This document shows, piece after piece, positions 52,627-62,766 of a DNA stretch of 64,000 bases. Source of the DNA: Candidatus Bathyarchaeia archaeon. GTDB taxonomy: Archaea > Thermoproteota > Bathyarchaeia > Bathyarchaeales > Bathycorpusculaceae. How positions within the stretch are numbered: position 1 is the first letter of the stretch; the number at the start of each line of letters is the position of its first letter. The notes beneath the pieces are model-generated. The model saw only the letters and a list, made by a program, of their open reading frames with translations. It was not told the DNA's origin and did not search any database. Location of the stretch: NCBI GenBank assembly GCA_041447175.1, contig CP166960.1, positions 1,139,507-1,203,506 of the forward strand, in the 5' to 3' direction. The translations under genes were made by a program, and so were the position numbers.

Positions 52627-52628
52627 CC

Positions 52629-53162
52629 ATGAGCACAGAAAACATCAAGAAACCTTTGAGCTTGGAGCTAACCGTTAACACTAAAAACTCTGATATTGAA
52701 CGCCTCACGAAAGAAAAGCTTGAACTTGAACAGCAACTTGAAATTGAAAAGAAAGCAAGAGAAGAGCTTGAACAAAAAATAACTGAACAAGAAGCTTCAC
52801 CTGAAGAAGGCTCCGCTTCTGGAAGCGTTCCGTTAACACACGAACAAAAACAAAAGGAAAACCCATATGGAAAGTATGGTGACGGATTCTCTCAAGGATT
52901 TGATAGTCACAGTGACATGGTCGAATTCTTACAGAATAAAGCCCATTTTGGAAGCGGAGAAGAAAAAGTTAGGGCAAAAGACACGCTTCAAAACCTCTTA
53001 AGGCAAAACATACAAGCTATAAAGAAAAGTGGTCAAACAGTAATTTTTGAAGATGACTTCAGCAGTATCGACCCTTCCACGGGACAAAGAGAATCCCTAA
53101 TCAAAAGAACGCTGAGACTGCAAAATGAGCAGGAACGCCAAAAACTTTTGGAGAGCCGATAG
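52629..53162 (+). CDS. Coiled-coil element protein
   Basis: 177 residues. A highly charged Glu/Lys coiled coil (about 20–60) is followed by a Gly/Ser-rich hinge and a C-terminal helical domain with FDSHSDMVEFL. Reminiscent of viral or plasmid scaffolding proteins but not assignable. It begins 3 nt after the previous stop. Confidence 0.6.
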   Translation: MSTENIKKPLSLELTVNTKNSDIERLTKEKLELEQQLEIEKKAREELEQKITEQEASPEEGSASGSVPLTHEQKQKENPYGKYGDGFSQGFDSHSDMVEFLQNKAHFGSGEEKVRAKDTLQNLLRQNIQAIKKSGQTVIFEDDFSSIDPSTGQRESLIKRTLRLQNEQERQKLLESR

Positions 53163-53163
53163 A

Positions 53164-53697
53164 ATGGAAAATCCATGTAAAGTTCAGAGCGTAACTAAAA
53201 TTGTCAGCGATAACAAAAATGGTTTCTGCGTGGAAAAAACCGCAGTCACAAAAGAATTCAATCAAATATTCCACAAATGGAGCGAGAAAAACAGAAAGGT
53301 CGAACTTCTGCCCTTATCCAGCTTAGGCAAAAAAGAGCCAAAAAAACATATAGACACCATTATCCTGTTGAAACGAGAAGCAATTGACACTTATTCACTT
53401 AAACCTTTAACGGGTTTTTTCAAGCAGAGAGTAATCTTAGATGTTAGACCTGACCTTTCAAGCTATTACATCACCATTGGAGCTTTAGGAAATTTTGTAA
53501 TGAACAACCTTGCGAATGGAAGCAGTCAGCCTTTAGCATTAAAATCGCCTTTAATCAATGTGAAACGTTTTCCTGAAGGACGTGTCAATCTGGAAGAATG
53601 CCGAGAGCTATTAAACAAAGGTTATAGGCTTTTCACGGAGATGCCTGACGGAAACTTGGTTATCGAGCTTTCGCTTCCGAAAATAGGTTTTCGCTAA
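53164..53697 (+). CDS. Hypothetical element protein
   Basis: The start is ATG 53164, directly after the stop of the upstream gene; the frame is open to 53125. 177 residues, alpha/beta with VILDVRPDLSSYYITIGALGNFV and YRLFTEMPDGNLVIELSLPKIG as the most patterned parts. Cytoplasmic. No family recognised; coupled with the coiled-coil protein. Confidence 0.6.
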   Translation: MENPCKVQSVTKIVSDNKNGFCVEKTAVTKEFNQIFHKWSEKNRKVELLPLSSLGKKEPKKHIDTIILLKREAIDTYSLKPLTGFFKQRVILDVRPDLSSYYITIGALGNFVMNNLANGSSQPLALKSPLINVKRFPEGRVNLEECRELLNKGYRLFTEMPDGNLVIELSLPKIGFR

Positions 53698-53769
53698 TGT
53701 ATTTGTTGGATGGTCTATGAAGAGAAGTATACACCTTATTCTCCGAGACCATAAATAGGAGATTAAACA

Positions 53770-54357
53770 ATGGGGTTCTTTAAAGAATTAGACAAGCAGA
53801 TTTCACGAGAAGTTTTGCAGAGGATACCGCTGTCTTCTAAACTCAGGCTCAATAAGGAAGGTTACTTTAACAGATTAACTTCTGAAACGCGAACAGTTCT
53901 TGAAGGCAAAGATTGGGCACACTTTTGGCTAGACTGCAACTGGTTAAAGAAGCCGTCATCTGATGATAGTGCAGAGTTATCTGAGACATTCCAAGGAAGG
54001 AATTCTTTTTCAGATTACAGCTTATCTGAATGCTTCATAGTAGTCGCTAATTCACTGAAGCAACTAATTGATTCTAATCTGGAAGATGAACAAGTAACGA
54101 AGTGGCTTTGGGAATATTACAAGCGTGCAAAGTCTGAGATTAACACAAGACTAAGCATGCCCCATTTCAGGGAAGGCATTAATGAATTTGAAGATTACAT
54201 CCAAACAAAAAGCCAACACGTAAACAAAATTCATCTAATGGAACACGCACGCAAACATGGTGATATTTGCCCTTACTGTGAAAACAAAAACGTACGAAGC
54301 TACAACACAAGCGAATGGAAATGCTATGCGTGTGGAAAACGCTTCCGAAAGCATTGA
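53770..54357 (+). CDS. Hypothetical element protein with C-terminal zinc ribbon
   Basis: 195 residues. A helical N-terminal domain (WAHFWLDCNWLKKP is notable) ends in a zinc ribbon, ICPYCENKNVRSYNTSEWKCYACGKRF, with C-x2-C … C-x2-C. Likely a DNA- or RNA-binding protein. Confidence 0.6.
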   Translation: MGFFKELDKQISREVLQRIPLSSKLRLNKEGYFNRLTSETRTVLEGKDWAHFWLDCNWLKKPSSDDSAELSETFQGRNSFSDYSLSECFIVVANSLKQLIDSNLEDEQVTKWLWEYYKRAKSEINTRLSMPHFREGINEFEDYIQTKSQHVNKIHLMEHARKHGDICPYCENKNVRSYNTSEWKCYACGKRFRKH

Positions 54358-54413
54358 CTTTGAAAAAATTCAAATTACTAAACAACCTAATTTAGCGATG
54401 GGAGCTAATCTCG

Positions 54414-54806
54414 ATGAGTAAAGAAAGCGAAGGGGAACCCATAGAAGAGATAGAGAGTATGCAAATTAATACTCCGCAGAAAAGTCAGTCGAAGAAAGAT
54501 GAAACTGGGTACATTGGGCTGATAGAAGCTATTAAGCCTCTTGTAGAGATATACCTCAATCACAAGAAGGATGAATCGGAAGCCGCTACAGACTATTTTC
54601 AAAAAGCGTCAACACATAACCGTAACATGCTCTATGTCATGACAGTATTTTTGGCGGTCATAATTGGATTTATGAGTTGGTTAACTTACTCTGGTTTGGT
54701 ATCTGGTGATGCTTTGCTTTTCTTGGTTGGAACGGTTACGGGTTATATACTTCTCTTCATTCAGAAACTAATATCGCCAACTAATGAGAAAACAGAAGAT
54801 AATTGA
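54414..54806 (+). CDS. Element membrane protein
   Basis: 130 residues. Acidic N-terminal half, then two hydrophobic helices (about 75–92 and 100–118) joined by a short turn. No signal peptide; a holin-like or membrane-associated viral/plasmid protein is possible, but no family is recognised. Confidence 0.6.
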   Translation: MSKESEGEPIEEIESMQINTPQKSQSKKDETGYIGLIEAIKPLVEIYLNHKKDESEAATDYFQKASTHNRNMLYVMTVFLAVIIGFMSWLTYSGLVSGDALLFLVGTVTGYILLFIQKLISPTNEKTEDN

Positions 54807-55166
54807 ATGCCCATTTGCGCTACTTACACGCATTCTATTTTCATATATGCACTAATTGACCACGCCACTTTTTTTACGATTGGCTTTTTTGACCATGGGG
54901 GCGTTTTAAGCCTATTTTGGGGTTATTTCTGTAATTAAGAAGTTTTTTATGTCGAAATTTTTCGCACCTTAAGCCTGCATTTTTATGGAAATTTGAGGGT
55001 TCACGGTCTCATCGCTACCTCTCCATACAGGGAACACGGTAAACAATTGGCTACACGCACCCACGGAAACAACAGCAAGAAAAGCAAACGGTGCCTCATT
55101 CTGTTTTTCGGGCAATTCCGTCTTTATTGTGAAAAAACTTTAAAATGAAATGAATAAATAATAATT
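54807..55166. other. Gap with element motif and AT-rich DNA
   Basis: 360 bp without a gene. Holds TCATATATGCACTAATT at 54841–54857, the fourth copy of the element motif. Around 54890–54960 there are several T-rich tracts that may terminate the upstream operon. Confidence 0.45.
54841..54857. repeat. Element motif copy (TCATATATGCACTAATT)
   Basis: Matches the ATATATGCAC core of the site at 51041; 13–14 of 17 bases. Located right after the membrane-protein operon. Confidence 0.35.
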
Positions 55167-55448
55167 ATGCCAAAAATCGATGCGTTTAGTTTGATGTTGG
55201 GAGTATTATTATCAATTGTAGTTACTGGCTGCTACAATAGTGCTTTTTATTTTTTCCAGACTCCTGATAAAATTACAGAGTTCAATAGCGCTTTTTTGGC
55301 TACCCTTCTTACATTTGTTTTGTTTGCTTTTTATGGTCTGTTTTTCTTTTTCTTTTTAAAAAGAGGAAATGATGTAGCATCGAAAACGGCTACAGCGAAT
55401 AGCACCCCACAAAAGCCATTTGATAGAGTTAGAAATTACGAAGATTGA
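55167..55448 (+). CDS. Small element membrane protein
   Basis: 93 residues, two hydrophobic helices (about 7–26 and 43–65, the latter with a run of Phe), then a basic tail. No family recognised. Overlaps the next gene by 29 nt. Confidence 0.5.
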   Translation: MPKIDAFSLMLGVLLSIVVTGCYNSAFYFFQTPDKITEFNSAFLATLLTFVLFAFYGLFFFFFLKRGNDVASKTATANSTPQKPFDRVRNYED

Positions 55449-55734
55449 AACTGTTAAAGAGGCATTCTTAAGTTATTTCAAAATCGGAAGTTCAATTTTG
55501 ACAGGTGGTTTAACAGCTTTAGTTGTTCTGATAATAACTCTCTATTTTAGTCATACTCTTGACTTAGTAACGGCAATCATTGAAGCTATATTGGTGGGGG
55601 TTGTAATGGGTACTGCTTTCTTGGTAAATAACCGCCGTTATAAACGATTTCTACAGCGTTATGATAGTTGGCTAACTAAAATTGAAAACAAAACACCTCT
55701 TCCATCTGTATTCGAGATGACTAATGAGGTATAA
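55420..55734 (+). CDS. Small element membrane protein
   Basis: 104 residues from TTG 55420, two hydrophobic helices (about 22–42 and 50–68) and a C-terminal Arg/Tyr-rich part (NRRYKRFLQRYDSW). Partner of the upstream membrane gene by overlap. Not assigned. Confidence 0.5.
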   Translation: MIELEITKIETVKEAFLSYFKIGSSILTGGLTALVVLIITLYFSHTLDLVTAIIEAILVGVVMGTAFLVNNRRYKRFLQRYDSWLTKIENKTPLPSVFEMTNEV

Positions 55735-55784
55735 AGAGAATATAGTTTTAGATTAAAAACAAGAAAAAGAGTATAGCTCTTCTA

Positions 55785-56996
55785 TTATGTCCTTCTTTTT
55801 GCTTCTTCTTGGAATTTGTTAATTGCATCTATTGCTTTCCGCATTGTTTCGGCAAGTTTAGCTTCAAATCTGTCTTCTAATTCTTCGATTTTCTTGTCTT
55901 GCTGTTCCATTTGTTTTTGCTGCTGTTCAATAATGCGGTTAAGGTTGTGAAGCGTCTTATCGTTGTTGTCTCTAATCGCACGCATTTGGTCTCTCATAAC
56001 TTCAATGTCTTTTCTTGCTTGCGTCCCGTGATTGACACTCATAAACTGAAAAGCCTTATTGTAGGCATCTATCACGGTTGTTTGGCTAATAGCGTACTTC
56101 TCTCTTGCACCTTCACGTTTGTGACCGAAAAGAGTATCCTTAATTTCTTGCGTTAAGTTAGCTCTCAATAAAGCGTCATTGTAAGCGTCTCTTAGGCTCT
56201 TAGTCTTAAACTTATCCGCTTGCTCTTTCCCATAGGTTTTTTCAACCATGCCCTTGATAGCGTCATTTATGAAACGAACAGACAGCCGTTTTTCCTTTTG
56301 GCTTATGAAAAGCGGTGTTCTTTCAGTCGCATCTTTTTTTAGCTGACCATTATTTTCACGTTCTTTGAGCATCTCTCTGATGTCATGAACCGCTTCTTCG
56401 CTGATGCACGTTCTCTGTAACACATTGGTTTTTTCCCTATACATCGTAATGGGGTAATGTCCTTCACATTCTTGGATGTTGGGCAAATCCTCAAGGCTTA
56501 GACTGCTAACATCGGTCTCAGAAAATCCGCTTTGATACAACACCAATAATAAGGCTCTGTCTCTGATTTCTCCGTGCTGATAAATCTGTTTCATTTGCTG
56601 GTTTTCTGGAATCCATTCCCGAACCACTTTATCTTCTATTCTTGCATCCACATTCAGTTCTCCGCGTTTAAACCTCAAAGGTACTCTATGAGCCGAAAAG
56701 AAGCTTTGCACAGGAGTAAGCATCCCATGTATGGTTGACGGAGAAAGGTTTTGTGTAACTAAAGCATTCTTGAAGTCTATCAATTTATCCTCAAAGAATC
56801 CGCGTTCTTTAGGATTGCTGCTTTGTAAATCTTTGGCACGCTTTAGAAATTGTTCTGTTGGTGTAATACCAATGAAGGCAAGCCATTTAGGGTATCGTTG
56901 CTTGTAGTTGTTCTGTGTTCGTTCTCCAACCTTGGAAAGCCACTCTTTAACGTAGGCATCTTTTTCCCAATCTTGCTCTGCTCTTTTTGTGGTCAT
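55785..56996 (-). CDS. Tyrosine recombinase/integrase
   Basis: N-terminal SAM-like DNA-binding domain (about 10–110) and a catalytic domain with RDRALLLVLYQSGFSETDV (Arg I), KSLRDAYND (second Arg, its usual His replaced by Lys), LFGHKREGAREKYA (His and the catalytic Tyr). The tail (about 335–400) is a strong coiled coil (QQQQKQMEQQDKKIEELEDRF, in part QKQMEQQDKKIEELE). This long version is typical of archaeal virus/plasmid integrases. It faces inward at the right edge of the element. Confidence 0.85.
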   Translation of the reverse strand: MTTKRAEQDWEKDAYVKEWLSKVGERTQNNYKQRYPKWLAFIGITPTEQFLKRAKDLQSSNPKERGFFEDKLIDFKNALVTQNLSPSTIHGMLTPVQSFFSAHRVPLRFKRGELNVDARIEDKVVREWIPENQQMKQIYQHGEIRDRALLLVLYQSGFSETDVSSLSLEDLPNIQECEGHYPITMYREKTNVLQRTCISEEAVHDIREMLKERENNGQLKKDATERTPLFISQKEKRLSVRFINDAIKGMVEKTYGKEQADKFKTKSLRDAYNDALLRANLTQEIKDTLFGHKREGAREKYAISQTTVIDAYNKAFQFMSVNHGTQARKDIEVMRDQMRAIRDNNDKTLHNLNRIIEQQQKQMEQQDKKIEELEDRFEAKLAETMRKAIDAINKFQEEAKRRT

Positions 56997-57084
56997 TGAG
57001 CGGTCACTCCTAATGGTTTTGTTCTCCCTCTAAAACTTTCGGTAAAACCGCTTAACCCTGTAGTTTCTAAAAATCGCTCTAACC

Positions 57085-57109
57085 GTAGCCTCTCTATAGA
57101 GGGGTCTAC
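57085..57109 (+). repeat. Inverted repeat next to the integrase gene
   Basis: GTAGCCTCTC-TATA-GAGGGG-t-CTAC forms a 10-bp stem with a TATA loop, one bulged T and one G·T. It lies 90 nt before the integrase start at the presumed right border, so it may be a recombinase or operator site. Confidence 0.5.
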
Positions 57110-57159
57110 CTGCGAAGGTTGCCAGAAGAGATATGTCTCACCAAAAACTCTGTTAACTC

Positions 57160-57585
57160 ATGAAATTCCAAGGCCGAACCACAACCGCCATCATAACCTA
57201 CCCCCCAAACCAAATCCTACTCATCAAACGCTCAACCCCGCCCTTCATCGGGTACTGGGCACTGCCCGGCGGAAGAGTAGACCCCGGCGAAACCGTCGAG
57301 CAAACCATAGTCCGAGAAGTCAAAGAAGAAACAGGGCTGAAAGCGGAAATTGTGCGCAAAGTCGGCGAATACCACGAACAAGGCGTCGAAAGCGGATACG
57401 AATACGACTATCACCCCGCATGCTTTCTCGTCAAACCTGTGGGGGGAGAGCTTAAACGGCAAGAATCAGAAATCGCCGAAATCAAACTCTTCAGCTTCGA
57501 CCAAATTCCACCTGTCCTGGCGTTTGTGCATGCGCGGATGATTAAGGACTATTTGGCTCAAGAAAATCAGAGTGGCGTTTCCTAA
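57160..57585 (+). CDS. NUDIX hydrolase
   Basis: The Nudix box is complete: GGRVDPGETVEQTIVREVKEETGL (in part REVKEETGL) with G, E, RE and EE at the right spacing. 141 residues of the ADP-ribose pyrophosphatase/MutT type; likely hydrolyses nucleotide diphosphate derivatives. First host gene right of the element. Confidence 0.9.
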   Translation: MKFQGRTTTAIITYPPNQILLIKRSTPPFIGYWALPGGRVDPGETVEQTIVREVKEETGLKAEIVRKVGEYHEQGVESGYEYDYHPACFLVKPVGGELKRQESEIAEIKLFSFDQIPPVLAFVHARMIKDYLAQENQSGVS

Positions 57586-57661
57586 CTGCCAGCCGCCGCC
57601 TTCAAGCCGACACAGCAGGACGATAGCAGAAATTAGTTGGAAAATCAGCGGCACGTATAGG

Positions 57662-58030
57662 CTATTTTGCTTGGGGGTACGATTGCATTACGCCAAAAAC
57701 GTTACCTTCGGGGTCTTTGCAGTAGGTCATGTAGCCTACTCCGGGAACCGCCATTTTTGGCATCAGAACTTGACCGCCCGCCTCAGTTACTTTCTGAATT
57801 GCCTCCTCAAAAGAGGCAACATTAATCGTGTTTGTCGTGGCTTGCACGGTTTCAGATTTCTCCGCGATGGCACCATTTATCCCGGGCTCGGCGTCGTCTC
57901 CAGTTGTGATTAACCAGTAGTTTACAGGCCCATTCCACTTGTCGATTTTCCAGCCGAAAACCCTTGTGTAAAACGCAATCATTTTTTCAGGGTTGGCGGC
58001 AGGAATCTCAAAATGTATTACTCGCGACAG
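57662..58030 (-). CDS. VOC (glyoxalase/dioxygenase-fold) protein, probable CTG start
   Basis: A VOC domain: FYTRVFGWKIDKW…GGQVLMPKMAVPGVGYMTYCKDPEGNVFGVMQ (in part YCKDPEGNVFGVMQ). If one starts at ATG 57982 the first strand is lost. The frame upstream gives RVIHFEIPAANPEKM, the normal VOC opening, with no ATG, GTG or TTG; GGAGGTG lies 5 nt before a CTG at 58030. I infer a CTG start. Third gene of a - strand operon. Confidence 0.75.
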   Translation of the reverse strand: MSRVIHFEIPAANPEKMIAFYTRVFGWKIDKWNGPVNYWLITTGDDAEPGINGAIAEKSETVQATTNTINVASFEEAIQKVTEAGGQVLMPKMAVPGVGYMTYCKDPEGNVFGVMQSYPQAK

Positions 58031-58060
58031 TTTTTCACCTCCAGAAGTTTGAAAAGGACC

Positions 58061-58237
58061 TTATTTTTTCGCGGCTTGGATGTTGAACTCTTCGCTGGCA
58101 CGTAGTTTTTGACGAAGGGTCTTGAAGGCTTCTTCGGGCGTCACGCCTTCGCCTATGCACAGGCGAACATAGTCTGAAACAACGGAGACTTCAACATTGC
58201 GAGCTTCCAAGGTGGAAGAAGCGGTTTTTCTTCCCAA
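58061..58237 (-). CDS. 58-residue protein in the VOC operon
   Basis: TTG 58237 follows AAGGAGA by 7–8 nt. The product (LGRKTASSTLEARNVEVSVV…GEGVTPEEAFKTLRQKLR) is small and helical at its C-terminus. It begins 2 nt after the stop of the previous gene and ends 30 nt before the VOC start. No family recognised. Confidence 0.6.
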   Translation of the reverse strand: MGRKTASSTLEARNVEVSVVSDYVRLCIGEGVTPEEAFKTLRQKLRASEEFNIQAAKK

Positions 58238-58239
58238 AT

Positions 58240-58479
58240 TTAGGTCTCCTTGTGGTTTATCGACGCCTCTACATCGTGCGATATTTTGCAGAGTTTCATT
58301 AAGTATTGGCGGTACTTCACCATTTCTTTATCGTGGGCTTCTCGACCTTTAACCGACCAATCGTACAGTTTAAGTATGCCAGCATTTGAGTAATCATCAG
58401 GTGTTAGGCGCTTTGACCCCTCTTTTTGCGGTTTGCGTTCATACCCGGTTTCTTCACTACAAACGGTTGATGCTTGCAT
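58240..58479 (-). CDS. Small hypothetical protein
   Basis: 79 residues, hydrophilic, with a helical C-terminal half (YDWSVKGREAHDKEMVKYRQ). No family recognised. First gene of the VOC operon. Confidence 0.55.
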   Translation of the reverse strand: MQASTVCSEETGYERKPQKEGSKRLTPDDYSNAGILKLYDWSVKGREAHDKEMVKYRQYLMKLCKISHDVEASINHKET

Positions 58480-58614
58480 CTTTAACTCCCCTTAAAACCT
58501 GAATTCTCTCTTAAGGTCTAATGGTCTGACTGATTACTCTGTTTAGACAAAAAATATTTAAAATCTTGTTGCTGTGCTCAAACAACCACTATCATAGCCT
58601 GCGAAACAAGCAGG

Positions 58615-59031
58615 TTATGCAGCTTCTTCTTTCGCCCTGAATTTCTCTTCAATTAAAGACAAAAGCTCTTCAGGCTTCACAGGTTTAACCAAATAGGCAT
58701 CCGCACCCTCATCCAGCGCCTTAACCCCTGTTTCTAAGGAAGGAAACCCTGTAATCATGATTTTTATGCTGTTATGCATGGTTTTTTGCATCTTAACCAG
58801 CAGGTCGGTTCCATCCATGTCGGGGAGGCGAATGTCTATGAGGGCTAAATCGTAACTTTTTGCTTTGGATTTGTCAATCGCCTCTTTAGCGGTTTCGGCT
58901 ACGTCAATTTCGTAACCGCTTTTCTGAAGAATACGGGTGAACGTCCTAAGAATGGACTTATCATCATCCACAACAATTACGCGTCTTCTTAAATTACCCA
59001 AAGGATTACCTTCCTTGTGGTTTAAGCTCAA
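58615..59031 (-). CDS. Response regulator receiver-domain protein
   Basis: A single CheY-like domain: DDD near residue 22, phospho-Asp in DLALIDIRLPDMDG, Thr in IMITGF and Lys in YLVKPVKPEEL. No output domain, so it works as a stand-alone receiver. No histidine kinase lies in the window. 138 residues. Confidence 0.93.
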   Translation of the reverse strand: MSLNHKEGNPLGNLRRRVIVVDDDKSILRTFTRILQKSGYEIDVAETAKEAIDKSKAKSYDLALIDIRLPDMDGTDLLVKMQKTMHNSIKIMITGFPSLETGVKALDEGADAYLVKPVKPEELLSLIEEKFRAKEEAA

Positions 59032-59337
59032 ACCGTTTGTTCAACATATGTACTCTACTCTGAAGAGCAAGATTGGATAGCAAAGAGTTTAAAGCTTCGC
59101 CCAACTTGGGACTCTACATAAATCTCAGTGGTTCATCCTTATAAATTATGCTTTCTTCAAGAATCATATCCGACTCAAAAACAGTCACAAACCCCGCTTT
59201 TGCAAGCAGACAAGACGTTAATTGAGGGTTTAACAACAAACGCAGTAGGCTTATATAGGTAAGAAACAAAATAACATATTGTAACACTTAGTTGTAGCAG
59301 ACTCATTATAACACATCACGTTCAGGTTAGGGTTGCG
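59032..59337. other. Divergent promoter region
   Basis: 306 bp between the receiver gene (-) and the TrmB–CBS gene (+). TTATATA at 59251–59257 is the clearest TATA-like box for the + side, ~85 nt before the TTG start. No hairpin or repeat was noted. Confidence 0.45.
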
Positions 59338-61020
59338 TTGACAGAAAAGGATATTTTGAAGTTTCTGCAGAACTTGGGTTTCTCAAAACGTGAAGTTCAA
59401 GTTTACATGTTTCTAGCTAAAAGCGGAGCTCAATCCACCAGTTTTGTAGCAAAACGTCTGAAAATGGAGAGAGTCCAAGCCTACCGAACATTCAAAAAGC
59501 TACAGGAAAAAGGCTTCATCGAAGCCACCCTTGAACGCCCCACCCGATTCACCGTTGTTCCCTTCAGCAACCTCTTAGAGTCATTTATTGAATCCAAAAA
59601 AATCGAAGTGGAAAACCTAAACGAACAAAAAGAAAGCCTAATAAACTCCTGGAGAACCATCAGCTCCCCCGAATCCGACTACGCCGTCGCAAAATTCAGC
59701 GTCATAAGCGGGAAAAAGAAAATCCACTCAAAAATGCTGGGCATGATTGACGAGTCTCAAAAAGACATCTACATCTTAACCACTGGGTTGGGGGTTATCC
59801 AAGAAGATTTAGGCGGAGTTTTTGACTCAGTGGTAGATACGGCGAAAAATCATAAGATAACAATCAAAATCATCGCAGACATAACCAAAGAAAACTACCG
59901 CATAATGGAGCGCCTACAAAAAAGAATCACCGGAAACGGCTTCCAAGTTGAAATGCACCACCTAAACCTAAACGCCCGCTACTTCCCCCGCTTCCTCATA
60001 AAAGACGAAGAAGAAGCCATCCTGTATGCATCCAGCGGAGATGAAGCATCCATTCTCAACATTGAGGACGAAGGGTTATGGATAAACGACAAAATGTTCA
60101 TCTCCATTCTAAAAGCATTCTTCAGCCAAATGTGGCAGATAGGCATCGAAGCCGACAGAAGAATCGAAGAGCTTAAAACAGGCATACCCATAGGCGAAAC
60201 CGTGGTTATAAAAGACCCCCAGCAGGCATGGCAAAAAGTAGTCGAGATGCTGGACAACGCCAAAGAAGATGTTATCCTAATCACATCTTCTCAGAGTTTG
60301 ATTAGCCTCTTGGAGAAGGATCCTTTTGAAAAACACCACAAACCCGGCGTCAAGTTTAGGCTTATGGCACCTATTGATTTTGACAACTTGGAGGCGGCAA
60401 CGAAGCTTTCTTCAGCCTACGAAATCAAACATGTACCAATTAACTACATGACCATGATGCTTGTGGATGACCGAAACCTGTTCATGTTCAAGTCCGCGCC
60501 AATTGACGACGTCTCAGATGAATCCTTCTTTTACCTTAACGACACTTTCTTCACCAACGACAAACGGTCCAGCGAGCGGGTCAGAGAAATGCTTAACGAC
60601 ACTTGGAAGCGAGGCATGGAAATCTCTGAAATTTCAGCTCAAGCCGCAGGCATGAAGCTGCCAAAGATGACTGTTTCAATAATGAGTCCCGTGTCAAAAA
60701 TTGTTGACACCATGCTCAAAAGCAACATAAACGCGGTTATTGTGACGCAAAAAGGTGAGCAAGTAGGCATCTTAAGTGACCGCGATATTCTTAAAGAAGT
60801 CGTAAAATCAAGAAAGGACCCTGAAAACGCTTTGATTAAGGATTTGGATTACACGCCGCTGATAACGTTAACTCAAGAGCAAACCATGACCGACGCGCTA
60901 AGAATTCTAAATAAAAAAGGAACCAAACGAATGGCAGTAGCTAAAGAGGGGCAACTCATCGGTTTACTGACGCAGGACATGACGAAGCGGCTTAAGGTCG
61001 CTACAACCGCAGCATCCTAA
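59338..61020 (+). CDS. TrmB-type regulator fused to a CBS-domain pair
   Basis: 560 residues: a TrmB winged helix (1–75), a coiled linker with the FTVVPFSNLLESFIE hinge, a long PLD-like sensor region repeated in two halves (about 110–280 and 290–430), and a C-terminal pair of CBS motifs (about 440–555: MSPVSKIVDTML, VGILSDRDILKEVV, GLLTQDMTKRL). CBS pairs usually sense adenosine nucleotides, which would link transcription to energy state. TTG start 59338 after GGGTTG. Confidence 0.85.
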   Translation: MTEKDILKFLQNLGFSKREVQVYMFLAKSGAQSTSFVAKRLKMERVQAYRTFKKLQEKGFIEATLERPTRFTVVPFSNLLESFIESKKIEVENLNEQKESLINSWRTISSPESDYAVAKFSVISGKKKIHSKMLGMIDESQKDIYILTTGLGVIQEDLGGVFDSVVDTAKNHKITIKIIADITKENYRIMERLQKRITGNGFQVEMHHLNLNARYFPRFLIKDEEEAILYASSGDEASILNIEDEGLWINDKMFISILKAFFSQMWQIGIEADRRIEELKTGIPIGETVVIKDPQQAWQKVVEMLDNAKEDVILITSSQSLISLLEKDPFEKHHKPGVKFRLMAPIDFDNLEAATKLSSAYEIKHVPINYMTMMLVDDRNLFMFKSAPIDDVSDESFFYLNDTFFTNDKRSSERVREMLNDTWKRGMEISEISAQAAGMKLPKMTVSIMSPVSKIVDTMLKSNINAVIVTQKGEQVGILSDRDILKEVVKSRKDPENALIKDLDYTPLITLTQEQTMTDALRILNKKGTKRMAVAKEGQLIGLLTQDMTKRLKVATTAAS

Positions 61021-61188
61021 ACAGTTGCCGCAAAAAGGTTCAATTCACAATATTTCAGGTTTGGAACGAAAAAAATTTGAATACACAGACGGGTGTCGTG
61101 GCAAAATCAATCGCGGCAACGTTCGGCGGTTTTTTCTGAAAGGCAACCGTTATTAACATACAAACCCAAAAGCATAGCGGTGAAATAA

Positions 61189-62765
<1,577 letters not shown>

Positions 62766-62766
62766 C

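Larger units (their letters stand above)
47455..57110. mobile_element. Integrated plasmid- or virus-like element with tyrosine recombinase
   Basis: Between the ArsR operator and the NUDIX gene, the third-codon and intergenic bases become much richer in A/T than in neighbours, genes are short and mostly unrecognised, and a tyrosine recombinase sits at the right edge. Cargo includes a P-loop ATPase, a TIR-like protein, a nuclease-like protein, zinc-ribbon and RHH proteins and three small membrane proteins. No tRNA or clear attachment repeat was seen, so both borders are approximate. No replication, capsid or terminase gene was recognised. Confidence 0.7.

Noticed and set aside
47455-57120. Attachment-site direct repeats at the element borders
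   Set aside because: The best match (CTATAGA plus CTAC and GC-AAGG) is short and imperfect, and no tRNA gene is at either end.
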